In this document: positions 43,135-51,601 of the stretch, in pieces | Layout: the number at the start of each line of letters is the position of its first letter | Numbering within the stretch: the first letter of the stretch is position 1 | Translations under genes and position numbers: made by a program | Source of the DNA: Bacteroidota bacterium | GTDB lineage: Bacteria > Bacteroidota > Bacteroidia > Flavobacteriales > Flavobacteriaceae | Length of the DNA stretch: 64,000 bases | Direction: 5' to 3' | Assembly (NCBI GenBank): GCA_018267095.1 | Contig: JAFDZC010000006.1 | Location: 186,001 to 250,000 of the forward strand | Notes under the pieces: model-generated | What the model was told of the DNA's origin: nothing | Seen by the model: only the letters and a program-made list of their open reading frames with translations | The model's database searches: none

Positions 43135-44083
43135 CTTTTCCGCTGGCAGTGGGCATCTCAAATCCTAATAATTGAGCAACTGTTTTGGCAATATCGATTT
43201 GTTGATATGTCGTTGAACAAACATAATTTTTTTTAAAATCAGGGCCTAAACCAAAAAACTCAACATGCCGGCAACCTTCACACAAATCTCCGTGCGAGAC
43301 AAAACCATCTAAATGCCCTTCAGAATGGCGACCGTGGTCGTTGGTTACAATAAGCGTTGTTTTGTCTTTGTAAACCGGATTGTTTTGCAGGTAATTCCAA
43401 AAATCATATACATATTGATCGGTGTCTAAGATGCCTTGTTTGTATGCTTCATAATTTCCGGAATGTCCCGCAGCATCTGGTTGTTTGAAATTGATGATGG
43501 CCAAACGAACGTGGTTTTGAGAGGTAATTAATTTTAACTTTTTAAAAGTAATGCTGTCTTCTCTATAACCGGTAAATAGGCCGTTATTTCCGCAGTCGGT
43601 GCTAGGTTTATAGGTTCCTTTCCATTGTGGATTGACACAATCTGAAAGAATTTCCAATTTGTCCTTTGAAGCAATGACCCAAGCTTGTAGATTAGGACGA
43701 CTTGTTTTTTTTAACCAATACTGAAAAATGGTTGGGTTGCTCGGGTTTTCTAATCCCGAATTATTGATGTTTTCATAAACCCCGGTACAAATAGCTTGAT
43801 GACCTTGACAGGTTTCGGTAAAGCCATTGTTGTAAAATTGATCGCACAAAACACCTTGTTTTAGCAACTCAGCACGATGTGGAATATATTGATGATTTTG
43901 ATCACCCCAAGTTTCGGTATAGCGAGCGCCATCAACCACTAAAATAAAAACATTTTCAGTTTGATATGGCTGAACAAAGGTTTCTTTTTCACAACCATTC
44001 GTCAACCAAGTAAATACTACTATAACCAGACACGAAGTGATGATGGTACAGCTTTTTGCCAAGTCTTTTTTATTGCGGAACAT
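43112..44083 (-). CDS. Alkaline phosphatase-superfamily lipoprotein
   Basis: A 323-residue protein with an N-terminal hydrophobic segment ending TNGCEK (Cys31), a likely lipobox. The metal and nucleophile pattern of nucleotide pyrophosphatase/phosphodiesterase or phosphoglycerate-mutase-like enzymes is there: VVDGAR (Asp51), TETCQGHQ (Thr91, His95), FKQPDAAGHSG, TNDHGRH and FVSHGD. Periplasmic or outer-membrane-facing. It contains many cysteines for a periplasmic protein. The substrate, phosphodiester, phosphate ester or sulfate, is unknown. Confidence 0.82.
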   Translation of the reverse strand: MFRNKKDLAKSCTIITSCLVIVVFTWLTNGCEKETFVQPYQTENVFILVVDGARYTETWGDQNHQYIPHRAELLKQGVLCDQFYNNGFTETCQGHQAICTGVYENINNSGLENPSNPTIFQYWLKKTSRPNLQAWVIASKDKLEILSDCVNPQWKGTYKPSTDCGNNGLFTGYREDSITFKKLKLITSQNHVRLAIINFKQPDAAGHSGNYEAYKQGILDTDQYVYDFWNYLQNNPVYKDKTTLIVTNDHGRHSEGHLDGFVSHGDLCEGCRHVEFFGLGPDFKKNYVCSTTYQQIDIAKTVAQLLGFEMPTASGKVMAEILK

Positions 44084-44176
44084 TGTTTAGAAGTAATTTT
44101 TGACTTCTATAAATGTAAAAAAAGCCAACCGGTTTACAACTTTTAAAACCTAAAAGTTAAAAAATGACATTGCGAA

Positions 44177-44791
44177 TCAATGTTTCAATCGGCTTTTGAA
44201 GAGTTTTTCAAATTTCTCAACTTTGGGTTTGATGACCAATTGGCAATAGGGCTGACTTGGATTTTTGGCAAAATAATCCTGATGATAATTCTTGGCTTTG
44301 TAGAATTTTTTGAGTGGTTCAATGGTGGTGACTATCGGCCGGTCAAAGACTTTGGCTTTTTTTAGAGCAGCAATGATTTCTTCTGCAGCTTTTTTCTGCT
44401 GAGGATTTTGATAAAAAATCACCGAACGATATTGGGTTCCTTCATCGGCGCCTTGACGGTTGAGCGTTGTTGGGTCATGAACACTAAAGAAAACTTTAAA
44501 GATTTCATCGAGTGAAGTAACTGTCGGATCATATGTAATTTGTACACATTCTGCATGGCCGGTTTGCCCGGTGGATACTTCTTCATAACTCGGATTCACA
44601 GTATTTCCGCCGGCAAAACCCGAAACTACACTATGCACACCACGCAGATTTTCATAAACGGCTTCGACACACCAATAGCAGCCACCACCCAAAGTGATGT
44701 TTTCGAGTTTTGGTTTTGAAACTGTCGGATTGTTTTTGTTTTGAGCGAATAATCCTGTGCTCACAAGCAGTAAAATAATGAGTCTTTTCAT
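44177..44791 (-). CDS. msrA: Peptide-methionine (S)-S-oxide reductase, exported
   Basis: A 204-residue MsrA that repairs the S epimer of methionine sulfoxide. Catalytic Cys in GGGCYWCVEAVYENL (about residue 39), FAGG, GHAECVQITYDP and YHQDYFAKNP are family motifs. MKRLIILLLVSTGLFAQ at the start is a signal peptide, so it acts in the periplasm. The ATG at 44791 is chosen over 44821 because it begins the signal peptide and sits one base after the msrB stop. Confidence 0.9.
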   Translation of the reverse strand: MKRLIILLLVSTGLFAQNKNNPTVSKPKLENITLGGGCYWCVEAVYENLRGVHSVVSGFAGGNTVNPSYEEVSTGQTGHAECVQITYDPTVTSLDEIFKVFFSVHDPTTLNRQGADEGTQYRSVIFYQNPQQKKAAEEIIAALKKAKVFDRPIVTTIEPLKKFYKAKNYHQDYFAKNPSQPYCQLVIKPKVEKFEKLFKSRLKH

Positions 44792-44792
44792 G

Positions 44793-45338
44793 TTATTTCT
44801 TGTTGTCGGGTTCAAAATCAAGGGCGATGGAATTCATACAATATCGTTTGCCAGTTGGCTCAGGGCCGTCATCAAATAAATGACCTAAATGTCCGCCGCA
44901 ACGACCACAGAGCGCTTCAATGCGTTGCATTCCCAATGAATTATCGGCTTTAAAAACAATGCTGTTTTTGTCGGATTGTTCAAAAAAACTCGGCCAACCG
45001 CAACTGCTCTGAAACTTGGCGTCTGAACGGAATAGTTTTCGTCCGCAAGCCGCGCAATAATAAGTTCCTTTTACATCGGTTTGCCAATATTTTCCGGTAA
45101 ACGGACGCTCAGTGTCGGCCTCTCTGGAAACCGCGTACAAATCTTCAGGTAAGATTTTTTTCCAAACCGAATCGGCCAACACTAATTTTTTTGTTTCGGT
45201 TCTAGAGTAATACGGGTTTTTTGAATGGTTTTCAGCAGTAGTTTTGTTGGCGTGCGAAGCTTTGTTCTGACTACAAGCAGCGGTCATAAAACCGAACAAG
45301 ATGGTCAGTAAAAACAAGTGGTTCAATTGATTTTTCAT
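44793..45338 (-). CDS. msrB: Peptide-methionine (R)-S-oxide reductase, lipoprotein
   Basis: A 181-residue MsrB, repairing the R epimer. Zinc cysteines CAACG and CGRCGGHLGH, and the catalytic Cys in KRYCMNS. The N-terminus MKNQLNHLFLLTILFGFMTAACSQ carries a lipobox (TAAC), so the enzyme is membrane-anchored outside the cytoplasm, like its MsrA neighbour. The ATG at 45338 is preferred because the upstream ATG (45359) lies inside the -7 box. Confidence 0.9.
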   Translation of the reverse strand: MKNQLNHLFLLTILFGFMTAACSQNKASHANKTTAENHSKNPYYSRTETKKLVLADSVWKKILPEDLYAVSREADTERPFTGKYWQTDVKGTYYCAACGRKLFRSDAKFQSSCGWPSFFEQSDKNSIVFKADNSLGMQRIEALCGRCGGHLGHLFDDGPEPTGKRYCMNSIALDFEPDNKK

Positions 45339-45356
45339 AAGTTCTATTATTTGCGA

Positions 45357-45364
45357 CAAATGTA
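45357..45364 (-). promoter_or_regulatory. -7 box for msrB-msrA
   Basis: Minus-strand TACATTTG matches TAnnTTTG and ends 18 bases before the chosen msrB ATG. No -33 TTG at standard spacing. Confidence 0.45.
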
Positions 45365-45421
45365 TTACCCGATATACGAGCTTAATTGTCAGCTGGATGA
45401 CATTAAACTTTTTTTACAAAA

Positions 45422-45444
45422 AACTTAACAGCTATAGCTAAGTT
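45422..45444. repeat. Palindromic element between msrB and idi
   Basis: AACTTA (45422-45427) and TAAGTT (45439-45444) flank GCTATAGC (45431-45438), itself a perfect palindrome. It lies midway in the divergent spacer and could be an operator or a small hairpin; no T tract follows, so it is not a terminator. Confidence 0.35.
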
Positions 45445-45528
45445 AATTCTCAGAGAAACAACCATCCATAAACGCCCGTTAAACTTATCACAATTTAAAA
45501 ATCGTCCTTATCTGCCGCTGTTTTTTTG

Positions 45529-45536
45529 TATTTTTG
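45529..45536 (+). promoter_or_regulatory. -7 box for idi
   Basis: TATTTTTG, a full TAnnTTTG match, 16 bases before the idi ATG. No -33 TTG at the standard distance. Confidence 0.45.
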
Positions 45537-45552
45537 AATCCCATTCAATACT

Positions 45553-46086
45553 ATGAACGAAGAACAAGTCATATTAGTCGACACCAACGATCAGCCGATT
45601 GGTTTGATGCCCAAACTTGAGGCGCACCAAAAAGCGGTTTTGCACCGAGCTTTTTCGGTTTTTATCCTCAATGAAAAAAATCAAGTGATGTTGCAGCAAA
45701 GAGCGCATCACAAATACCATTCACCGCTGCTCTGGACCAATACCTGTTGCAGTCATCAACGCGCCGGAGAGACGAATCTTCAAGCTGGTAAACGTAGATT
45801 ACAAGAAGAAATGGGTATTGAGACCGAACTCAAAGAACTGTTTCATTTTATTTACAAAGCGCCGTTTGATAATGGTCTGACCGAACACGAACTCGATCAT
45901 GTAATGGTAGGATATTATGAACATGCTCCGCAAATCAACCCCGAAGAAGTCGAAAGTTGGAAGTGGATGCACATCGAAGAAATTCGCCAAGATTTACAAC
46001 AAAACCCTGATTTGTATACGGTTTGGTTTAAGATTATCTTTGACGAGTTTTACCATTATCTCGAAGCACATACTTTATCCAAATGA
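45553..46086 (+). CDS. idi: Isopentenyl-diphosphate delta-isomerase, type I
   Basis: A 177-residue Nudix-fold enzyme interconverting IPP and DMAPP. The catalytic Cys is in TNTCCSHQRAGE (about 57-68) and the catalytic Glu in EEVESWKWM (about 137-145); RLQEEMGI is the Nudix helix remnant. It would supply isoprenoids, including the undecaprenyl carrier. Overlaps the queD start by four bases (ATGA). Confidence 0.93.
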   Translation: MNEEQVILVDTNDQPIGLMPKLEAHQKAVLHRAFSVFILNEKNQVMLQQRAHHKYHSPLLWTNTCCSHQRAGETNLQAGKRRLQEEMGIETELKELFHFIYKAPFDNGLTEHELDHVMVGYYEHAPQINPEEVESWKWMHIEEIRQDLQQNPDLYTVWFKIIFDEFYHYLEAHTLSK

Positions 46087-46493
46087 AAGTAACGGTCAGT
46101 AGAAAAGCCCATTTTAATGCAGCGCACAGATTGTTCCGACCCGATTGGTCTGATGAGCAAAATGAGCGTGTTTTTGGCAAATGCAACAATCCGAATTTTC
46201 ATGGGCACAACTATGAACTTATTGCAAGTGTGACCGGCGAAATTGACTCTGAAACCGGTTATGTAATTGACATTAAAGATTTGTCAGATATTATATATCA
46301 AGAAGTTGAGTTGGCGTTTGACCACAAAAATCTCAATTTAGACGTTCCGGATTTCAAAGATTTGATTCCAACCGCTGAGCATATAGCTGTAATCATTTGG
46401 AGGAAAATAACGCGCCGACTTAAACCAGAACTTTCCCTTGAAGTAACTTTATATGAAACGCCGCGCAATTTTGTTTCATACAAGGGCGAATAA
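46083..46493 (+). CDS. queD: 6-carboxytetrahydropterin synthase family protein
   Basis: A 136-residue PTPS/QueD fold enzyme. Zinc histidines in FNAAHR (about 11-16) and FHGHNY (about 40-45), the catalytic Cys in GKCNNPNFHGH, and the substrate-anchoring Glu in LYETPRN. It would make 6-carboxytetrahydropterin for queuosine, or act as a related pterin enzyme. Coupled to idi by an ATGA overlap. Confidence 0.87.
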   Translation: MKVTVSRKAHFNAAHRLFRPDWSDEQNERVFGKCNNPNFHGHNYELIASVTGEIDSETGYVIDIKDLSDIIYQEVELAFDHKNLNLDVPDFKDLIPTAEHIAVIIWRKITRRLKPELSLEVTLYETPRNFVSYKGE

Positions 46494-46505
46494 TTCACAA
46501 AATTA

Positions 46506-47468
46506 ATGCAATTATATCCACTACAATTTACACCAATTTTAAAAGAACGCATTTGGGGCGGAACCAAGCTCAAAACGTATTTAGGCAAACCCATTACTTC
46601 TGATATCACCGGTGAAAGTTGGGAGTTGTCGGGTGTTTCAGGCGATGTGAGCTTGGTGTCAAACGGTGTGTATAGCGGAGTTTCGCTCAATGATTTGATG
46701 GCTCAATTTCCGAATGAACTATTGGGTAAAAAGATTCACCGGCAATTTGGTTTTGAATTTCCGTTGTTGTTTAAATATCTGGATGCTCGTGAAGATTTAT
46801 CCATTCAAGTGCATCCGAACGACGATTTGGCTCGTGTGCGTCACAATTCATTCGGAAAAACTGAAATGTGGTATGTCATGCAAGCCGACCCGGGAGCAGA
46901 GCTTATTGTTGGATTTAAAGAAGATTCTAATCAGACGGAATATCTCGAACATTTACACAACAATACGCTCACCGAATTACTCGATTACAAAGCGGTACAA
47001 AAAGGCGATGTGTTTTTCTTAGCAACCGGAACTGTGCATGCCATAGGTGCCGGAATGGTGATTGCCGAGATTCAGCAAACTTCTGATATCACCTATCGTT
47101 TGTACGATTTTGATCGAACCGATGCGCAAGGAAACAAACGCGAACTGCACATTGATTTGGCTTTGGATGCGATTAATTACCAAAAAATCGAGGCTGAGAA
47201 AAAGTACAATCGCACCGAAAATCTTGCCAATGAAATAGTGGATTGTTCTTATTTTACGACGAACATGATTCCGCTTAACGGAAGTATTGAAATCAATCAT
47301 GAACTAGATTCCTTTGTAGTATATATGTGTACTGAGGGCTGTTTTGACTTTGTTTTTAACGAGCAAACATATACTTATCAAACCGGCGATACGATTTTGA
47401 TTCCGGCGGCTTTGAACCATTATCAAATGAGCGGTCAGGCGACTTTGCTTGAAATTTTTATCCGTTAG
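46506..47468 (+). CDS. manA: Mannose-6-phosphate isomerase, class I
   Basis: A 320-residue cupin enzyme interconverting mannose-6-phosphate and fructose-6-phosphate. PILKERIWGGTKLKTYLGK at the start, zinc ligands in QVHPNDDLAR and KTEMWYVM, and FLATGTVHAIGAGMVIAEIQQ (about 173-193) with the later His/Glu. The short bacterial form, like B. subtilis ManA. It may feed GDP-mannose for surface glycans. Twelve bases after queD. Confidence 0.92.
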   Translation: MQLYPLQFTPILKERIWGGTKLKTYLGKPITSDITGESWELSGVSGDVSLVSNGVYSGVSLNDLMAQFPNELLGKKIHRQFGFEFPLLFKYLDAREDLSIQVHPNDDLARVRHNSFGKTEMWYVMQADPGAELIVGFKEDSNQTEYLEHLHNNTLTELLDYKAVQKGDVFFLATGTVHAIGAGMVIAEIQQTSDITYRLYDFDRTDAQGNKRELHIDLALDAINYQKIEAEKKYNRTENLANEIVDCSYFTTNMIPLNGSIEINHELDSFVVYMCTEGCFDFVFNEQTYTYQTGDTILIPAALNHYQMSGQATLLEIFIR

Positions 47469-47492
47469 TTTTTTTTACCGATCAATTCGCTG

Positions 47493-47500
47493 TACTTTTG
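47493..47500 (+). promoter_or_regulatory. -7 box for the small gene at 47529
   Basis: TACTTTTG followed by C, the common flavobacterial form, 28 bases before ATG. A T tract stands in the -33 region, but no TTG. Confidence 0.5.
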
Positions 47501-47528
47501 CGGCAAATTCTTAAAAGAAATACCTATT

Positions 47529-47798
47529 ATGGCAAATGTTAGAAATTTAAAAAAGGATATCAATTTTGTTTTGGGCGATATCATTGAAGCGGTTTATTTG
47601 TTTGAACTTTCTACCACCGGAAAGCCTTCAGATGCGAGCAATGCGGTGATTGAAGAAGCGATTCGCGCTTTTGACAGTTTGATTGCCAAAGTGAACGCCA
47701 AAAACGTTGAAAATAAAAAAGCACACTTCAAACAAATCAATCAAGAACTTGAAGAAACTGCCAATCAATTGGTTGACAAAATCAACGCTTTGCAATAG
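47529..47798 (+). CDS. Small helical conserved protein of unknown function
   Basis: An 89-residue, strongly charged all-helical protein (NLKKDINFVLGDIIEAV ... LEETANQLVDKINAL). The C-terminal helix has heptad-like hydrophobic spacing, so it may form a coiled coil. No signal peptide. Own -7 box, single gene. The family is not recognised; it looks like a conserved flavobacterial protein. Confidence 0.8.
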   Translation: MANVRNLKKDINFVLGDIIEAVYLFELSTTGKPSDASNAVIEEAIRAFDSLIAKVNAKNVENKKAHFKQINQELEETANQLVDKINALQ

Positions 47799-47828
47799 TT
47801 TGATTTGTTCTAAAAAATTGTGATTTTA

Positions 47829-47860
47829 TTTTGCATAATTAAAATACACTTCTATATTTG
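47829..47860 (+). promoter_or_regulatory. Promoter of tRNA-Thr
   Basis: TTTTG at 47829-47833, exactly 19 bases, then TATATTTG at 47853-47860. This is a textbook Bacteroidota -33/-7 pair, ending 18 bases before the tRNA. Confidence 0.8.
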
Positions 47861-47878
47861 CAATCGAAATCACCATTC

Positions 47879-47952
47879 GCCGGTGTAGCTCAGCTGGCTA
47901 GAGCAGCTGATTTGTAATCAGCAGGTCGTGGGTTCGAGTCCCTCCATCGGCT
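47879..47952 (+). tRNA. trnT: tRNA-Thr (anticodon UGU)
   Basis: A 74-base cloverleaf. GCCGGTG (47879-47885) pairs with CATCGGC (47945-47951) with one G-U pair. The anticodon stem GCTGA/TCAGC encloses TTTGTAA, with anticodon TGT at 47913-47915, reading ACA. The T arm shows GGTTCGAGTCC. CCA is not encoded (TCAAA follows), so it is added afterwards. Confidence 0.97.
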
Positions 47953-47953
47953 C

Positions 47954-47985
47954 AAAAAAACCACCTTTATCGGGTGGTTTTTTTT
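47954..47985. terminator. Bidirectional terminator after tRNA-Thr
   Basis: CCACC (47961-47965) pairs with GGTGG (47973-47977), flanked by seven A's on the left and eight T's on the right. It can end both the tRNA transcript and the convergent DUF4369 gene. Confidence 0.85.
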
Positions 47986-47992
47986 ATTTGTA

Positions 47993-48703
47993 TTAAGTTC
48001 CGCTTTTTACTCGGGCTTGATACAATTCCATCATTTTTTTGCCGTACAAAGATTGTTTGATTTTCTCCGGAAGCGACTTTTGAATGGTATCTAAATATTT
48101 TAGCCCGACATTGGGAATTTCCGTCAAGATAACATAGGGCGCTACTTCGCGATTGCGATGGTTCAACGCAAAATTCACTGCATACAAATAGCGTCGTTTG
48201 AGTACTTCTTTTTGTGCTAGGCGAATACTGTCGAGTTGTTTTTGATTTTTGTTTTTATAGGCTTTGAATCCCATTTGAATCAGGGCCAAATCTTGATCGT
48301 TGAAACGGCTGTTGATGTTTTTGAATTCTTCATAGATTTTTTGATTGGCCGATCCGGTAATTTTTCCGGACGAGAATGCATCGAGCGAAGTAATAATTCT
48401 AATGTGTCCGGGTTCAGCAAAAAAAGGCAGTTGATCGTCTTTTGAATGTGTGGCTCCGCGGTCTAGAATCAACTGAAGCATTTCGGGTTCTTTTACATCT
48501 AATTGAACCTGAAAATCAGAATTTCCATTGATGTGAATGGTATCGATGTTGACCAAAGTGCTGTCGCCGAACTTTTGAACATAGATAGTTCCTTTTTTCA
48601 AATCTTCAACTTTGCCGCTAAGATCTAATTGTTGGTTACTTTCAATTTTTGTACAAGAAATCAACACTATTCCGCTAAGGTAAATAAGAGCAATATTTTT
48701 CAT
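47993..48703 (-). CDS. DUF4369-type lipoprotein without thioredoxin domain
   Basis: A 236-residue lipoprotein (YLSGIVLISCTK, Cys17). Residues 25-125 follow the DUF4369 pattern (LSGKVEDLKKGTIYVQK ... FFAEPGHIRI), and the rest is helical. In most Bacteroidota proteins this domain precedes an AhpC/TSA thioredoxin domain; here the protein stops before it, with no CxxC. Role unknown, probably on the periplasmic face of a membrane. Confidence 0.75.
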   Translation of the reverse strand: MKNIALIYLSGIVLISCTKIESNQQLDLSGKVEDLKKGTIYVQKFGDSTLVNIDTIHINGNSDFQVQLDVKEPEMLQLILDRGATHSKDDQLPFFAEPGHIRIITSLDAFSSGKITGSANQKIYEEFKNINSRFNDQDLALIQMGFKAYKNKNQKQLDSIRLAQKEVLKRRYLYAVNFALNHRNREVAPYVILTEIPNVGLKYLDTIQKSLPEKIKQSLYGKKMMELYQARVKSGT

Positions 48704-48729
48704 GAAATTATTTTGGGCAAATAAATAAA

Positions 48730-48762
48730 AAAATCCCCAAAACTAAGTGTCTTGAGGATTTT
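48730..48762 (-). terminator. Terminator after the M61 peptidase gene
   Basis: Arms 48730-48740 and 48752-48762 form an 11-pair stem with one G-U pair and an 11-base loop. On the minus strand it is followed by a T-rich run, fitting the end of the operon that starts near 52818. Confidence 0.75.
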
Positions 48763-48778
48763 ATTGATTCGTTTTCAT

Positions 48779-50614
48779 CTATCCTTTGAGCCAAGCTTCG
48801 CGCAATGTTTTCTGAACATTTTGATCGGCTTTGAATCCTACTGTGAATTCCGACGGAAGCTGAACAATGCCCTTGATGAATTGCTCTTTGCCATCTCGCT
48901 TGATTTTTACGCTTACTTGGTCGCCTTCTTGCCAAGTTTGACTGGCCATGATGAGTTCATAAATATTATCGAGATTATAAGCCTTTTGGTTCACTTCAAG
49001 CAATTGGTCACCTGGTTTGATGCCTAGATTCATAAAGAAAACATTCGGCTCTAGGTCAGAGCGCACTGAAATTTGCTTGGTTTGCTGATCAATGTCAATG
49101 GTGGGCATTTGACCTTTAATAAACGGATTGCCCGGATTTTTAACCGAAGTTTTGGTTACGCCCATTTTTGCTAAATATGCATCATACGGAATCGGATTCG
49201 GACCTGCCACATATTTTTGTAAAAATGCACCTACTTCCGGATAAGTTAAGGCTGTAATTTTGCCAAACAATTCGCTGTCGTCAAAAGCTTTATGAACACC
49301 GTATTCAGCTGATAATTTGCGCATCAAGTCAAGAATTCCGCGACTTCCGTTGCTTTTTTCACGGATGATGATGTCGATGCACATACCAATCAAGGCGCCT
49401 TTTTCATATACGTTGAGGTATTGATCTTTGTAGGGTTTGGTCAGTACGTTGGCACTCATTTCGGTAAACGGCATGGTGTCATTTAAGTTGGCAGCATTGG
49501 TCATTTTAGAGGCGATGCGCGCATAAAAATCATGCTCTGAAATCAAACCCTGATTCACCTGAAATAAGTTGGCAAAATACTCGGTTACTCCTTCATACAT
49601 CCATAAATGCTCAGACATTTTAGGCGATGAGAAATCAAAGTTTTGAATCTCTTTTGAATGAATAGTCAGCGGCGTTACGATGTGAAAAAACTCATGTGAA
49701 ACGACATCTTTGAGTTGTTCGGCTAAATCGCCCACAGGCATTTGCTCGGGCATAACTACTGTGGTTGCTGTTGGATGTTCGAGTGCGCCAAAACCTTGCG
49801 CATCGTGTCCGGATTGCATGTCTGACAAATAAATCAAAACACTGTATTTGGGTGTCGTATTGATAGAACCCAGAAAATTTTTCTGAGCGGTCATCATAGT
49901 TTCCATAGCCGGAGCTACTTCATCCGCAGTATGAACTCCGTTGGGTGAATACACCGCAATGAGAATATCCATCCCATTAACTTTGAAAGTTTTGTAATCA
50001 GGCTTGCTGTACATAATGGGGTTCTCGACCAATTCATTGTAACGACTGGTGGCAAATAAATCAATGGTGTTTGACGCATTACCATCGGTCATTGAGGTAG
50101 CGCCCCACAAACTTTCAGGATGCTCAACAGTAAGTTGGTAGGCGTTTTCAGCGTAATTTTCAAAGAAACCTATAAAACAATGTGTGTTGAGTAAGATGTT
50201 TTTTCCGGCGTCAATGTTGCTTCCGGCCGGCGAAAATATATCGTGGGTGTCTTCAACATCATAAGTGTCATTGACTTTGTAGCTGATGGATTCCAGTTTG
50301 TTGGCGTTGCTGATTTTCCATGAATTATCGTCTATTTTAGTCACATCCAGATAAGCGCCTTTTTTGTCATAGGCTTTAAATTGCTCGACAAATTTCCCGT
50401 AGTTATCGGCCGAGTATGTTCCCGGGACAATTTTGGGAATGTGGTATATCACTTCAGAACTATTGATTTTAGGAGCAATTACAGTGACCGGAACCTGATC
50501 GTTTTCAATGGCGTTTAAATCAATTTTTACCTGAACTGCATTTTTACTTTGAGCGTTTACTTGCCATGATCCAATAAAAGCAAGTGTTGTAAGAACCAAA
50601 AAAAGTTTTTTCAT
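48779..50614 (-). CDS. M61 family peptidase (glycyl aminopeptidase-like) with PDZ domain
   Basis: A 611-residue exported zinc peptidase. Signal peptide at 1-21 (LAFIGSWQVNAQ), an M61 N-terminal beta domain, the zinc motif HEFFH (307-311) with EGVTEYFA (341-348) providing the third ligand, and a PDZ domain at about 515-595 (LGIKPGDQLLEVN). Such enzymes degrade peptides in the periplasm. It lies 53 bases after the alpha/beta hydrolase gene and has its own -7 box. Confidence 0.9.
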   Translation of the reverse strand: MKKLFLVLTTLAFIGSWQVNAQSKNAVQVKIDLNAIENDQVPVTVIAPKINSSEVIYHIPKIVPGTYSADNYGKFVEQFKAYDKKGAYLDVTKIDDNSWKISNANKLESISYKVNDTYDVEDTHDIFSPAGSNIDAGKNILLNTHCFIGFFENYAENAYQLTVEHPESLWGATSMTDGNASNTIDLFATSRYNELVENPIMYSKPDYKTFKVNGMDILIAVYSPNGVHTADEVAPAMETMMTAQKNFLGSINTTPKYSVLIYLSDMQSGHDAQGFGALEHPTATTVVMPEQMPVGDLAEQLKDVVSHEFFHIVTPLTIHSKEIQNFDFSSPKMSEHLWMYEGVTEYFANLFQVNQGLISEHDFYARIASKMTNAANLNDTMPFTEMSANVLTKPYKDQYLNVYEKGALIGMCIDIIIREKSNGSRGILDLMRKLSAEYGVHKAFDDSELFGKITALTYPEVGAFLQKYVAGPNPIPYDAYLAKMGVTKTSVKNPGNPFIKGQMPTIDIDQQTKQISVRSDLEPNVFFMNLGIKPGDQLLEVNQKAYNLDNIYELIMASQTWQEGDQVSVKIKRDGKEQFIKGIVQLPSEFTVGFKADQNVQKTLREAWLKG

Positions 50615-50643
50615 AATAGGTTTTAAATGTGCCTTTTCGACGC

Positions 50644-50651
50644 CAAAAGTA
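50644..50651 (-). promoter_or_regulatory. -7 box for the M61 peptidase gene
   Basis: Minus-strand TACTTTTG, full match to TAnnTTTG, 29 bases before the ATG. Confidence 0.5.
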
Positions 50652-50667
50652 TGAAAATGTTTCGGTG

Positions 50668-51600
50668 CTAGAGTGATTTTATGAATTCATTTATCGCAAG
50701 GGTCAATTCAGGCATAATCGGCACCTGGGGTTGGCTACTCAAAGTGGCGTTGGCCATCATATCATCGGTAGTTATTTTTTTGAAGACGTGGTTCATGTTG
50801 TCAATAATTTTGAGCTGTGCATCCGGTTTGGCCGTTTTGAGTAAGGCTGCATCCGAAGCCGGAACTTGTATATCGCGACTTCCGTTAATAAGCAATACAG
50901 GTATTTTGAGTTTTTGAATTTCTTTGCGCGGATCGTATTTGAGCCATGAAATCATATACGGTTGCACGCTTTCGCGGAACAATATGCCCATCGCCGGATT
51001 TTTGAGCTCAAAAGTTTGTCCTTTTTTGAGGATTTCTAAATCTTCTTTGACTTCGGCGGTCATGCTGGGCGCTTGTTTTTGAATTTGCTCGATTAAAACT
51101 TCGTCAATCGGGCGACCCGGTCCGGCAATCGATACATACGCATCCGCCTGCGTTTGTGCAGCCACCATGCCAATCAACGAACCTTCACTATGGCCGATGA
51201 GAATGATTTTTCGGTATTTTTTCTGCGCTTTAAAATATTGAGCAATTGCTTTGACATCGGTAATAAAATCTTCAAAAGACAAATCTTTTTCAGACAAAGT
51301 TCCTTGTGCCATTTGCGTGATGATGCGTTTGTCAAAAGTGTAAGCAGCGATTTGATTTTGTGCCAGACTTTGGGCCAAATATTTTAAGGAATTGTTTTCT
51401 AATCCGGTTTGATTTCCGTTGCGGTCGGTTGGTCCTGATCCCGCAATAATAATGGCTAAATCTGTGTTTTTGGATGTTTTATCCGGACTGTATAAAGTTC
51501 CTTTGAGCAAGCTGTTGACGTCGAGTTCTTGTTGCGTCATTTTTTCTTGTGCCCCAGTTTTTCCGAAGATAAGCAAGGCTAAAATCAGTATTTTTTTCAT
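50668..51600 (-). CDS. Exported alpha/beta hydrolase
   Basis: A 310-residue periplasmic esterase or peptidase-like enzyme. Signal peptide to about residue 17 (FGKTGAQ), oxyanion-hole region IIAGSGPTDRNGN (51-63), nucleophile elbow GHSEGS with Ser138, acid in INGSRDIQVP, and catalytic His in NMNHVFKK. The layout is that of the serine aminopeptidase/YqiK-like hydrolases. Substrate unknown. The next gene upstream is one base away. Confidence 0.87.
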   Translation of the reverse strand: MKKILILALLIFGKTGAQEKMTQQELDVNSLLKGTLYSPDKTSKNTDLAIIIAGSGPTDRNGNQTGLENNSLKYLAQSLAQNQIAAYTFDKRIITQMAQGTLSEKDLSFEDFITDVKAIAQYFKAQKKYRKIILIGHSEGSLIGMVAAQTQADAYVSIAGPGRPIDEVLIEQIQKQAPSMTAEVKEDLEILKKGQTFELKNPAMGILFRESVQPYMISWLKYDPRKEIQKLKIPVLLINGSRDIQVPASDAALLKTAKPDAQLKIIDNMNHVFKKITTDDMMANATLSSQPQVPIMPELTLAINEFIKSL

Positions 51601-51601
51601 C

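Noticed and set aside
44139..44159. AACTTTT..AAAAGTT hairpin as terminator of msrA
   Set aside because: The position is 5' of the phosphatase gene and 3' of msrA, but the stem is only A/T plus one G-C pair and no T tract follows.
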